Source: Betaproteobacteria bacterium
GTDB taxonomy: Bacteria; Pseudomonadota; Gammaproteobacteria; Burkholderiales; SG8-39
DNA length: 44,776 nt
Direction: 5' to 3'
NCBI GenBank assembly: GCA_022340285.1
Contig: JAJDOG010000034.1
Span: 80,552 to 125,327, forward strand
In this document: in pieces, positions 37,751 to 44,776 of the stretch
Layout of the letters: each line of letters opens with the position of its first letter
Numbering within the stretch: position 1 is the first letter of the stretch
Position numbers and translations under genes: made by a program
Notes under the pieces: generated by a model
The model's database searches: none
Told to the model about the DNA's origin: nothing
The model's input: only the letters and a program-made list of their open reading frames with translations

Positions 37751-37911
37751 CGGGGCAAGCCGGCCCGAGTCGGGCTCATGGTGCCGCAAAGCGCGCCCTC
37801 GAGCGGGTACCCGGCTCGCGGCGGCCACTGGAAACATGAGTGGCCGCACACGAGCCACCCGCTTAGCGAGGACTGCGGCACAAATCACCCGCCCCGGGCC
37901 GACTCGCCCCG
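37751..37911. other. 161-base imperfect hairpin between convergent genes
   Basis: The gap between the MASE1 gene (ends 37735) and the VWA gene (ends 37932) is almost filled by one nested inverted repeat. Paired blocks, left with right, are 37751-37756/37906-37911, 37761-37767/37895-37901, 37772-37775/37891-37894, 37781-37788/37874-37881, 37797-37800/37868-37871, 37802-37808/37857-37863, 37813-37818/37851-37856 and 37821-37829/37839-37847, 51 pairs in all, around a 9-base loop. There is no T run, so it is not a classic terminator on either strand. It might be a bidirectional terminator, a structured RNA or a small mobile repeat. Confidence 0.6.
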
Positions 37912-37931
37912 CGGTGATGCCTCAGGGATCT

Positions 37932-39107
37932 TTACTTAGAGAGATAGCGCATGGCCCGCTCGAGGCCATCGATGGTCATCGGATACATGCGATCGGCCAT
38001 GAGCTCGCGAAGGATCGCGATCGACTGGCGGTAAGGCCAAAGCTGCTCGGGCTCGGGATTGAGCCACGCGGCCTTCGGGTAGACGTCGAGCACGCGGCGG
38101 ATCCAGACTGCGCCGGCTTCTTCGTTGTGATACTCGATCGAGCCGCCCGGCTGCAGGATCTCGTACGGGCTCATCGTCGCATCGCCGACGAAGATCACCT
38201 TGTAGTCGTGACCGTACTTGTGCAGGATGTCCGCGGTCCGGGTGCGCTCGGCGTGGCGGCGGGTGTTGTCCTTCCACACGAAATCGTAGAGACAGTTGTG
38301 GAAGTAGAAGTACTCCAGGTGCTTGAACTCGGTCTTCGCCGCCGAGAACATCTCCCGGGCGAGCTTGATGTGATCGTCCATCGAGCCGCCGACGTCGAGA
38401 AACATCAGGACCTTGACGGCGTTGTGGCGCTCGGGGCGCATGTGGAGATCCAGATAGCCCGCGTTCCGGGCGGTCGAATCGATCGTAGTCGGTAGATCGA
38501 GTTCCTCCGGGGCGCCTTCGCGGGCGAAGCGACGGAGGCGGCGCAGCGCGACCTTGATGTTCCGCACGCCGAGTTCGACGTCCGAGTCGTAGTTCCGATA
38601 CTCGCGCTGATCCCAGACTTTCACGGCAGTCCGGTTGCGGCTCTTGTCCTGGCCGATGCGGATGCCCTCGGGGTTGTAGCCGTACGCGCCGAAGGGAGAC
38701 GTGCCGGCGGTACCGATCCACTTGCTTCCGCCCTGGTGGCGCCCCTTTTGCTCCTCGAGGCGCTGCTTGAGCGTCTCCATGAGCTTTTCCCATCCGCCGA
38801 GCGCCTCGATCAGCGCCTTTTCTTCGGGGGACAGGTTGAGCTCTGCCTGCTTGATGAGCCACTCGAGGGGAATGTCGACCTCGGCACCGACCAGCGACTC
38901 CACGCCCTTGAAGAATTCGCCGAACACCCGGTCGAACTTGTCGTAGTTCGCCTCGTCCTTCACGAGCGTTGCGCGCGCGAGATAGTAGAACTGGTCGATC
39001 GAGGGCTCGATGACGTTCTTACCCATCGCCTCGATCAGCGTCAGGTATTCCTTGATCGAGACGGGCAGCTTGGCGCTCTTCATCCTGAGGAAGAAACCCG
39101 CGAGCAT
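37932..39107 (-). CDS. VWA-domain protein, CoxE-like partner of MoxR
   Basis: A 391-residue cytoplasmic protein without signal peptide. The N-terminal half is helical and charged. The von Willebrand factor A domain starts near 228 with the MIDAS metal motif DVGGS (Asp238, Gly240, Ser242), and a later FVGDATMSPYEI gives a probable MIDAS Thr/Asp. VWA proteins beside MoxR ATPases act with them as chaperone-like pairs that mature or insert cofactors into client enzymes (as CoxD/CoxE do in CO dehydrogenase). The ATG lies 1 bp after the GNAT stop, so it is translationally coupled. The client is unknown. Confidence 0.88.
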   Translation of the reverse strand: MLAGFFLRMKSAKLPVSIKEYLTLIEAMGKNVIEPSIDQFYYLARATLVKDEANYDKFDRVFGEFFKGVESLVGAEVDIPLEWLIKQAELNLSPEEKALIEALGGWEKLMETLKQRLEEQKGRHQGGSKWIGTAGTSPFGAYGYNPEGIRIGQDKSRNRTAVKVWDQREYRNYDSDVELGVRNIKVALRRLRRFAREGAPEELDLPTTIDSTARNAGYLDLHMRPERHNAVKVLMFLDVGGSMDDHIKLAREMFSAAKTEFKHLEYFYFHNCLYDFVWKDNTRRHAERTRTADILHKYGHDYKVIFVGDATMSPYEILQPGGSIEYHNEEAGAVWIRRVLDVYPKAAWLNPEPEQLWPYRQSIAILRELMADRMYPMTIDGLERAMRYLSK

Positions 39108-39108
39108 C

Positions 39109-39744
39109 TCAGTTCTCCGTGGGGCTTACCGCAACGTGGCGGGCGAGACGCGCCTCGAGCTGATCGCGCACCGCCGGCCACTCCTTGCGCAGGATGGAAA
39201 AGACATACGTGTTACGCAGCCAGCCGTCCGGCATGATCATGTGGTGGCGGAGAACGCCGTCGTGGTGTGCGCCGAGATCCAGGATGGCCTGGCGCGAGCG
39301 GACGTTGCGCTCGTCGGTACGGAACTCGACTGCCACCGCACCGAGCGTCTCGAAGGCGTGACCGAGGAGTAGTAGCTTGCACGTCGTGTTCACCGCCGAG
39401 CGCTGATGCGACGCGGCGTACCACGTGTTGCCGATCTCTAAACGATGGTTCACCAAATCGATGTTGAGGAAACGCGTCGATCCAATCACCCGTCGGCTTG
39501 GGCCGTGCTCGACCACGAAAGGCAAGGCGCGTCCCTCATCGCGTGCCGTCAGCGCGAGGGCGATCCAGTCCCCTGTGGTCTCGGGACTGCCGACGAAAGT
39601 GAAGCCAAGGGACCAGAGCTCGCCGTCCCGTGCCGCCTCGATCAGCATCGGTGCGTCGGACGCCTCGAGCGGTCGCAGTCGGATCGGGCTCCGCTCGAGC
39701 GATACCGGCTCGAGTCGAGGCCAGGGTGGCGGATTCGCGGACAC
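39109..39744 (-). CDS. GNAT-family N-acetyltransferase
   Basis: The protein has 211 residues and resembles RimJ/RimL-type acetyltransferases: IRLRPLEASDAPMLIEAA at 21-38, a central GSTRFLNIDLVNHRLEIGNTWYA block, and the acetyl-CoA region LLGHAFETLGAVAVEFRTDERNVRSRQAI. The start is GTG at 39744. Upstream is an AGGAG ribosome site, just after an out-of-place second copy of the moxR tail. It lies between moxR and the VWA gene, an unusual place. Its target (protein N-terminus, small amine or antibiotic) cannot be told. Confidence 0.87.
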   Translation of the reverse strand: MSANPPPWPRLEPVSLERSPIRLRPLEASDAPMLIEAARDGELWSLGFTFVGSPETTGDWIALALTARDEGRALPFVVEHGPSRRVIGSTRFLNIDLVNHRLEIGNTWYAASHQRSAVNTTCKLLLLGHAFETLGAVAVEFRTDERNVRSRQAILDLGAHHDGVLRHHMIMPDGWLRNTYVFSILRKEWPAVRDQLEARLARHVAVSPTEN

Positions 39745-39761
39745 GGTCTGGCCGTCTCCTC

Positions 39762-39817
39762 AGCGGTTCTGCCGTGCCATGAACACGAGCCGTTCAAATA
39801 GATGCACGTCCTGCTCA
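39762..39817. repeat. 56-bp direct repeat, copy 1 (second moxR tail)
   Basis: This block is identical to 39886-39941, 124 bp away. Read on the minus strand it encodes the last residues of MoxR (EQDVHLFERLVFMARQNR) and is followed by TGA at 39760-39762, next to the GNAT ribosome site. It is not joined to the rest of moxR and should not be translated. It is probably the original gene end, left beside the GNAT gene after a duplication. Confidence 0.9.
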
Positions 39818-39876
39818 CACGATCGAACAAGGGGGCACACCCCCTTGTTTATCCCCCATGTCAGCAGGACGTGCAT
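39802..39876. other. Nested hairpin inside the moxR tail duplication
   Basis: The outer arms 39802-39815 and 39863-39876 pair over 14 perfect bases, with 3 more at 39817-39819/39859-39861. Inside, AACAAGGGGG (39826-39835) pairs with CCCCCTTGTT (39840-39849), a 10-bp stem with a CACA loop. The right outer arm is an inverted copy of the moxR codons for EQDVH. On the plus strand the inner stem is followed by TTTAT, so it may act as a weak terminator; on the minus strand it would lie between moxR and GNAT. Confidence 0.75.
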
Positions 39877-39883
39877 GGCCTTG

Positions 39884-40726
<843 letters not shown>

Positions 40727-40754
40727 GCTGGAAGTCCCCATTGTGAATCCGACA

Positions 40755-40760
40755 ATTATA
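40755..40760 (-). promoter_or_regulatory. -10 box for moxR
   Basis: On the minus strand this reads TATAAT, a perfect -10 box, about 29 bases before the chosen moxR start. The -35 region at normal spacing reads CGGGTG, a poor match, so strength or control may depend on another factor. The 183-bp divergent gap to the cytochrome gene holds both promoters. Confidence 0.5.
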
Positions 40761-40832
40761 CCTGGCAGCCCCGGTGCCACCCGGACGGAGCGCTCGCGGT
40801 GAAACCGGTCACGGCAGCAAGCGGCTTAATTT

Positions 40833-40861
40833 TTGACCGTCGCGCAGCGCTTGGGTAGAAT
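40833..40861 (+). promoter_or_regulatory. Sigma-70 promoter for the cytochrome c pair
   Basis: The -35 box TTGACC (40833-40838) and the -10 box TAGAAT (40856-40861) are 17 bp apart, the ideal spacing. Transcription would begin near 40868 with a leader of about 42 bases before the first cytochrome gene. Confidence 0.75.
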
Positions 40862-40909
40862 CGCGCGGTTCAAAGCACGGCCCCCGTTATTTCCACCGCG
40901 AGATCTCCG

Positions 40910-41239
40910 ATGATGAAATTGTCTGTCGCGCTCTGGCTGGCCATTGCTGTTGCCGCGCCCGCCATCGCGCAGGATGCGACGCCGAAGGGCAGCGCCGAGG
41001 CTGCCAAAGCCAAGAACTCGATGTGTATCGGCTGTCATGGCGTGGCCGGCTACCGCACCGCCTTCCCCGACGTGTACCAAGTGCCCAAGATCGGCGGGCA
41101 GTCACCTACGTACATCGTCAAGGCGCTCGAGGCGTACAAGTCCGGAGACCGTAGTCACCCGTCGATGCAGGGCATTGCCCGCAGCCTCACGCCCCAGGAC
41201 ATGGCCGATTTGGCCGCCTACTACGGGGGCGCGAAATGA
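40910..41239 (+). CDS. Exported monohaem cytochrome c
   Basis: A 109-residue class I cytochrome c. A signal peptide of about 20 residues (KLSVALWLAIAVAAPAIA) sends it to the periplasm. The haem attachment site is CIGCH (Cys39, Cys42, His43). The probable axial Met is Met86 in HPSMQGIA, and the C-terminal helix is MADLAAYYGGAK, typical of cytochrome c553/c4-like proteins. Mature size is about 9 kDa. It overlaps the second cytochrome by 4 bases (ATGA), so the two are coupled. The redox partner is unknown. Confidence 0.92.
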   Translation: MMKLSVALWLAIAVAAPAIAQDATPKGSAEAAKAKNSMCIGCHGVAGYRTAFPDVYQVPKIGGQSPTYIVKALEAYKSGDRSHPSMQGIARSLTPQDMADLAAYYGGAK

Positions 41240-41580
41240 GCCATCCCATGAGCAAGCTCTTGACCATCGCGATTTTTCCCGCGGCGCTTGTTGCGGCAGG
41301 CTCGGTGATGGCGGCAGACAACGCCGCGATCGAGAAGAAGGCGAAAGAGGTCTGCGCCGCGTGCCATGGTCCGGACGGCAATACCCCAACCGGTCCGGAC
41401 TTTCCGAAGCTCGCCGGACAGCATTACGACTACCTGCTTCACTCGCTGAAGAGCTACAAGTCGGGGGCGCGCAAGAACCCCATCATGGCCCCGCAAGCGC
41501 AGTCCCTTTCGCTGGAGGAGATGGAAGGTCTCGCCGCGTATTATTCGCGTCAGTCCGGCACGCTCGTCACCAAGCGCTAG
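41236..41580 (+). CDS. Exported monohaem cytochrome c, second copy
   Basis: A 114-residue class I cytochrome c like its neighbour. The signal peptide covers about residues 1-27 (KLLTIAIFPAALVAAGSVMA); an alternative start 12 bases downstream (MSKLL) gives a more normal length. The haem site is CAACH (Cys40, Cys43, His44), the axial Met is Met84 in NPIMAPQAQSLS, and the C-terminal helix is EEMEGLAAYYSRQ. Together the pair looks like a split dihaem cytochrome c4. Possible roles are electron donation to a terminal oxidase or another periplasmic enzyme. Confidence 0.92.
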   Translation: MSHPMSKLLTIAIFPAALVAAGSVMAADNAAIEKKAKEVCAACHGPDGNTPTGPDFPKLAGQHYDYLLHSLKSYKSGARKNPIMAPQAQSLSLEEMEGLAAYYSRQSGTLVTKR

Positions 41581-41603
41581 ACCGGCGCGTATCCGCAGCC
41601 CGT

Positions 41604-42026
41604 CTAACGCCGGCGCACGCAGTCCAGGTACGCGGCCGCGTCGGGGCCGGCACCCAGGCGCTGGCCCTCCCAGATCGCTTCGCCCAGACATTCGAGCACG
41701 ACGTGCAATGCGTCGTGCCGGTCGCCACACTGCGCGGCGATACGCTTGAATTCGGCGCGAATCCCCGGCGGCTGGTCGATCGCCAGCTGCTCCTCGATAG
41801 CCAGGTGCAGGCTCATATGCAGGAACGGGTTGCTCTCTCCGCCTTCTGGCGCGTAGTCGCGGTCGAGGGAGCGCTCGGTGTCGTCGAGCGCCACGTGATA
41901 CTCGGGATGCATTCGCATGATATCGACGGCGACGACCTCGAGTCCCACGAGCGGCTCGCCGCGACGGTGTTTGCCCCACGCGTCGAAGAAGAATTGCCTG
42001 ACCTGTTCGCGGGTGGGCTGAAACAT
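41604..42026 (-). CDS. DUF1841 family protein
   Basis: The protein has 140 residues, beginning MFQPTREQVRQFFFDAW and including PEYHVALDD and NPFLHMSLHLAIEEQLAID, the signature of DUF1841, found mainly in betaproteobacteria. Function is unknown. It is soluble, with several His and acidic residues (HPEYH, FLHMSLH, DRHDALH) that could bind a metal, which is only a guess. It lies 32 bp downstream of nth on the same strand and converges with the cytochrome pair across a 23-bp gap. Confidence 0.85.
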   Translation of the reverse strand: MFQPTREQVRQFFFDAWGKHRRGEPLVGLEVVAVDIMRMHPEYHVALDDTERSLDRDYAPEGGESNPFLHMSLHLAIEEQLAIDQPPGIRAEFKRIAAQCGDRHDALHVVLECLGEAIWEGQRLGAGPDAAAYLDCVRRR

Positions 42027-42058
42027 GGCGCGGTGGGAGGAGGGAGGTTGCGCCGCCG

Positions 42059-42694
42059 TCAGGCCGGCACTTTCGCCTTGTACTCGCACCACTCGCGGAT
42101 CGTGCAACGCGGGCAATCCGGCTTGCGTGCCCTGCAGACATAGCGCCCGTGCAGGATCAGCCAGTGGTGCGCGTCTTGACGAAAGCGCTCCGGCACGAGC
42201 TTCTCGAGACGCTGCTCGACTTCGCGCACATTGCGCCCCGGCGCGAGTCCGGTGCGGTTGGCGACCCGAAAGATGTGGGTGTCCACGGCGATGGTCGGCA
42301 GGCCGAAGGCGGTATTGAGAATCACGTTCGCGGTCTTGCGGCCGACTCCTGGAAGCGCCTCGAGCGCCTCGCGCGACTGCGGCACTTCGCCGCCGTGCTG
42401 CTCGAGCAGAATGCGGCAGGTGCCGATGATGTTCTTCGCCTTGTTGCGATAGAGACCGATCGTCCTGATTCGCTCTGCAAGGCCCACCTCGCCCAGGGCA
42501 AGCATCGCTTGCGGGGTATTCGCGACTGCAAAGAGCTCGCGCGTGGCGAGATTGACGCTCCGGTCGGTGGCCTGCGCGGACAGGATCACGGACACCAGGA
42601 GCTCGAACGGGGAGCGGTATTCGAGCTCCGTGGTCGGGGCGGGATTGGCCGCCTGGAGGCGCGAGAAGATCGCCTCGCGCTTCGCAGGATTCAT
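42059..42694 (-). CDS. nth: Endonuclease III (DNA glycosylase/AP lyase)
   Basis: Nth removes oxidised pyrimidines from DNA and cuts at the abasic site. The 211-residue protein matches the E. coli enzyme in length and numbering: helix-hairpin-helix LPGVGRK with catalytic Lys120, Asp138 in VDTHIFRV, and the [4Fe-4S] ligands Cys187, 194, 197 and 203 (Cx6Cx2Cx5C). The ATG overlaps the stop of rsxB by 4 bases, so the two are translated together. This linkage is recurrent in betaproteobacteria. Confidence 0.97.
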   Translation of the reverse strand: MNPAKREAIFSRLQAANPAPTTELEYRSPFELLVSVILSAQATDRSVNLATRELFAVANTPQAMLALGEVGLAERIRTIGLYRNKAKNIIGTCRILLEQHGGEVPQSREALEALPGVGRKTANVILNTAFGLPTIAVDTHIFRVANRTGLAPGRNVREVEQRLEKLVPERFRQDAHHWLILHGRYVCRARKPDCPRCTIREWCEYKAKVPA

Positions 42695-43353
42695 GGCGAA
42701 GACCGACGCGCCGCCGCGCGTCGGGCGCGGACACGCTCCACGGCAGCCCGGATGGTCTCGCGCTTCTGCTCGGCGGACAGCGTGCTTGCCGTCGCAGTCG
42801 CGCGCGGGGTGCGCGGCGCGCGTCCTCTCTTGCTCCGGGCCAGGCGCTGATTGCGACGCAGGAAGCGCTCACGGGCCGCATCCATGCGTGGTTGGGTCCA
42901 ATTCGCGTCGGTGCCCGTGGCCGGAATCATGTCAATGCAGTCCACGGGACAGGGCGCAACGCAGAGGTCGCATCCCGTACAGAGGTCGACGATCACGGTA
43001 TGCATCTGTTTTGCGGCGCCGATGATCGCATCGACGGGGCACGCCTGGATACACAGGGTGCACCCGATGCAGCGCGGCTCGTCGATACGCGCCACGTGTC
43101 GCGCTCGCTCTACGCCGCAAGCAGGGTCAAGCGGGATGTATTTACGCGAGAGGAGCCTCGCGAGCCGCCGGATGAGCGCTTCGCCTCCGGGTGGGCACTG
43201 ATTGAGTTCGGACGCTCCGGTTGCGACGGCGCGCGCATACGGCTCGCAGCCGGGGTAGCCGCATTTCCCGCATTGCGTCTGCGGGAGCATCGCATCGATG
43301 CGGGCGACGAGCGATTCGCCCGTTTCCGCAGGAATGGTGTGGACGCGCGCCAT
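42691..43353 (-). CDS. rsxB: RnfB/RsxB-type iron-sulfur protein, no membrane anchor
   Basis: The 220-residue protein is the ferredoxin-like subunit of Rnf/Rsx electron-transfer complexes. An N-terminal 4Fe-4S domain has Cys28, 31, 36 and 53 (CGKCGYPGC). Two further clusters use Cys95, 98, 101, 105 and Cys125, 128, 131, 135. The N-terminal membrane helix of true RnfB is missing, and no other rnf gene is present in the window. The C-terminal 60 residues are Arg/Ala-rich and very basic. Fused by overlap to nth, it may supply electrons or clusters to that or another enzyme; this is inference. Confidence 0.9.
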   Translation of the reverse strand: MARVHTIPAETGESLVARIDAMLPQTQCGKCGYPGCEPYARAVATGASELNQCPPGGEALIRRLARLLSRKYIPLDPACGVERARHVARIDEPRCIGCTLCIQACPVDAIIGAAKQMHTVIVDLCTGCDLCVAPCPVDCIDMIPATGTDANWTQPRMDAARERFLRRNQRLARSKRGRAPRTPRATATASTLSAEQKRETIRAAVERVRARRAAARRSSP

Positions 43354-43371
43354 CGCGGAGATCCTATGCGA

Positions 43372-44409
43372 TCAGGCGGCCTTGCGCGCGACGGGCGCGC
43401 CGAGTGCCTGAACGACGTCGCGCACGAGCGCGGGCCCGCTGTAGATGAGCCCGGTGTAGAGCTGAACCAGGCTCGCGCCCGCATCGATCTTCGCGCGGGC
43501 GTCCGCCCCGGAAAGAATGCCGCCCACACCGATGATCGGGATCGCGCTGCCCAGCGCGGCGGCGAGCTTGCTCACGACCGCAGTCGAGCGCGCGCGCAAC
43601 GGCGCACCGGACAGTCCTCCCGCCTCGTTCGCGTGCCGCAATCCCTTGATGCCTGCTCTGCTCACCGTCGTATTGGTCGCGATCACGGCGTCCACGTCGT
43701 GGGCCGCGAGGCGCTCGGCGATGGCGCCGATTTCCGCATCGTCCAGATCCGGCGCGATCTTGACCGCTACCGGCACGCGACGCTTGTGCTTGCGCGCGAG
43801 GGCGCGGCCCTCCCTGTCGATTGCAGCCAGCAGGCGCTCGAGCTCGCCACCGCCTTGCAGCTGGCGCAGATCCTTCGTGTTGGGCGAGGAGATGTTGACG
43901 GTGATGTAGCTCGCGACCGGATACACCTCGCGCATGCAGATCAGGTAGTCGTCGGCCGCGCGCTCAATCGGAGTATCGAAATTCTTGCCGATATTGATCC
44001 CGAGGACCCCGTCGAAGCGTGCGGCGCGCACATTCCGGACGAGCTGCTCCACACCGCAATTGTTGAAGCCCATGCGATTGATGATCGCCTGGGCTTCCAC
44101 GACGCGGAACAGTCGCGGCCGGGGATTTCCGGGCTGCGGGCGCGGAGTCACCGTACCGACTTCGAGAAAGCCGAAACCGAACGCAGCGAACAGTTCGATG
44201 AATTCGGCGTTCTTGTCGAATCCCGCGGCGAGCCCCACGGCGTTTGGAAACTCCAGCCCCATCGCCTTGACCGGCGTGCCGGGCAGGGCCTTGCCCGGCA
44301 AACCCGAGAGACCGAGGCGGTGGGCGAGTCGAAACGACGGTAGGGTCAGGCCGTGCGCGGCTTCCGCATCGAGCAGAAACAGCAATGGCCGCGCAATTTC
44401 GAAAAGCAT
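43372..44409 (-). CDS. pyrD: Dihydroorotate dehydrogenase (quinone), class 2
   Basis: PyrD oxidises dihydroorotate to orotate in pyrimidine synthesis and passes electrons to the quinone pool. It has 345 residues from the ATG at 44409. The N-terminal membrane-binding helices ([15 protein letters not shown]) mark class 2. FMN and substrate motifs are [17 protein letters not shown], and NISSPNT with catalytic base Ser175; the C-terminal GVGGILSG and LYTGLIY bind FMN phosphate. It lies 18 bp upstream of rsxB and 38 bp downstream of bpt on the same strand. Confidence 0.97.
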   Translation of the reverse strand: MLFEIARPLLFLLDAEAAHGLTLPSFRLAHRLGLSGLPGKALPGTPVKAMGLEFPNAVGLAAGFDKNAEFIELFAAFGFGFLEVGTVTPRPQPGNPRPRLFRVVEAQAIINRMGFNNCGVEQLVRNVRAARFDGVLGINIGKNFDTPIERAADDYLICMREVYPVASYITVNISSPNTKDLRQLQGGGELERLLAAIDREGRALARKHKRRVPVAVKIAPDLDDAEIGAIAERLAAHDVDAVIATNTTVSRAGIKGLRHANEAGGLSGAPLRARSTAVVSKLAAALGSAIPIIGVGGILSGADARAKIDAGASLVQLYTGLIYSGPALVRDVVQALGAPVARKAA

Positions 44410-44447
44410 GTGCTCAACCCGGTGGGACGCGCGGTCCCGACCGCGCC

Positions 44448-44776
44448 CTAGACATCGAGCTCGTCGTCGCGCAGTTGCCGCCAGTTGCCGTCCACGAAGC
44501 CTTCGATCGGTCGGAACCGCGCCTTGTACGCCATCTTGCGGCTGTCGCGGATCCAGTAGCCAAGATAGAGATAAGAGAGCCCGAGTGCCTGGCACTGCTC
44601 GATCTGCCAGAGGATGTTGTACGTCCCGAGGCTCGCGCTGGGCACTTCGGGATCGAAGAACGTGTAGACCGAGGAGAGTCCGTCGGAGAGGTAGTCGACG
44701 ATGCTCACCATGACGAGCCTGCCCTCCTCGCGGAACTCGATCAGGCGCGTGTTCACCCGGCTCTGGAGGAGGAAAT
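44448..44776 (-). CDS. bpt: Arginyl/leucyl-tRNA-protein transferase, C-terminal part
   Basis: The frame is open from the right edge of the window and stops with TAG at 44448-44450; about 109 C-terminal residues are present. The sequence FLLQSR, then [32 protein letters not shown] and [14 protein letters not shown] are typical of the Ate1/Bpt transferases that attach Leu or Arg to protein N-termini as a degradation signal for ClpAP. The ending [14 protein letters not shown] is also typical. The start lies beyond the window. A GTG at 44756 is internal, not a start. Confidence 0.92.
   Translation of the reverse strand, partial: FLLQSRVNTRLIEFREEGRLVMVSIVDYLSDGLSSVYTFFDPEVPSASLGTYNILWQIEQCQALGLSYLYLGYWIRDSRKMAYKARFRPIEGFVDGNWRQLRDDELDV

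Noticed and set aside
37751-37911. Integron attC site
   Set aside because: The hairpin lacks the GTTRRRY/RYYYAAC core ends, and no integrase or cassette array is present.
39826-39849. Perfect hairpin taken as a standard intrinsic terminator
   Set aside because: The T tract is short and broken on both strands, so I report it only as part of the larger structure.

Overview
The window (about 65 % G+C by eye) is a dense piece of a bacterial chromosome, most likely from a betaproteobacterium. The block tpiA-secG-tRNA-Leu-nuoA...nuoN, a DUF1841 protein, a lone RsxB joined to nth, and a linked pyrD and arginyl-tRNA-protein transferase are arrangements usual in that class. This is inference from gene order and protein likeness; no 16S rRNA or other taxonomic marker is present. 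There are no phage genes, transposases, CRISPR arrays or rRNAs.

Layout. 1-1403: end of a phosphate-uptake operon (pstA tail, pstB). 1464-3282: dtd, then tpiA with its own promoter, secG and tRNA-Leu(GAG). 3414-17950: a complete 14-gene NADH:quinone oxidoreductase (complex I) operon, nuoA to nuoN, tightly packed with several 1-8 bp overlaps. 17958-19539: a Nudix ADP-ribose pyrophosphatase and an endonuclease/exonuclease/phosphatase-family protein. 19549-22088 (minus strand): a small coiled-coil membrane protein, an alpha/beta hydrolase and an O-acetylhomoserine sulfhydrylase. 22228-24047: an MFS transporter and greB. 24066-27881 (minus): a two-domain M16 protease and the AzlCD amino-acid exporter. 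28064-29983: htpG behind a good heat-shock (sigma-32) promoter. 30090-31613 (minus): a REC-GGDEF regulator and a Prx5-type peroxiredoxin. 31789-37735: an orphan GspE/PilB-type ATPase followed 7 bp later by a 1379-residue MASE1-PASx5-GGDEF-EAL protein. 37932-40726 (minus): moxR, a GNAT acetyltransferase and a VWA protein. 40910-41580: two overlapping exported monohaem cytochromes c. 41604-44776 (minus): the end of bpt, then pyrD, rsxB, nth and a DUF1841 gene.

Most of this is core metabolism: phosphate uptake, respiration, protein export and folding, sulfur assimilation, DNA repair and pyrimidine synthesis. Regulation by cyclic-di-GMP is prominent between 30 and 37.7 kb. The parts that ordinary annotation does not explain surround the moxR-GNAT-VWA operon. 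A 161-base imperfect hairpin (37751-37911) fills the convergent gap at its 3' end. A 56-bp perfect direct repeat with a nested hairpin (39762-39941) duplicates the last codons of moxR and splits it from the GNAT gene. These two non-coding structures, and the orphan secretion-type ATPase paired with a c-di-GMP enzyme, are the best candidates for something undescribed. I do not see a clear-cut new multi-gene system.

Protein family calls rest on motifs and overall likeness recognised by eye; no searches or folding programs were run.
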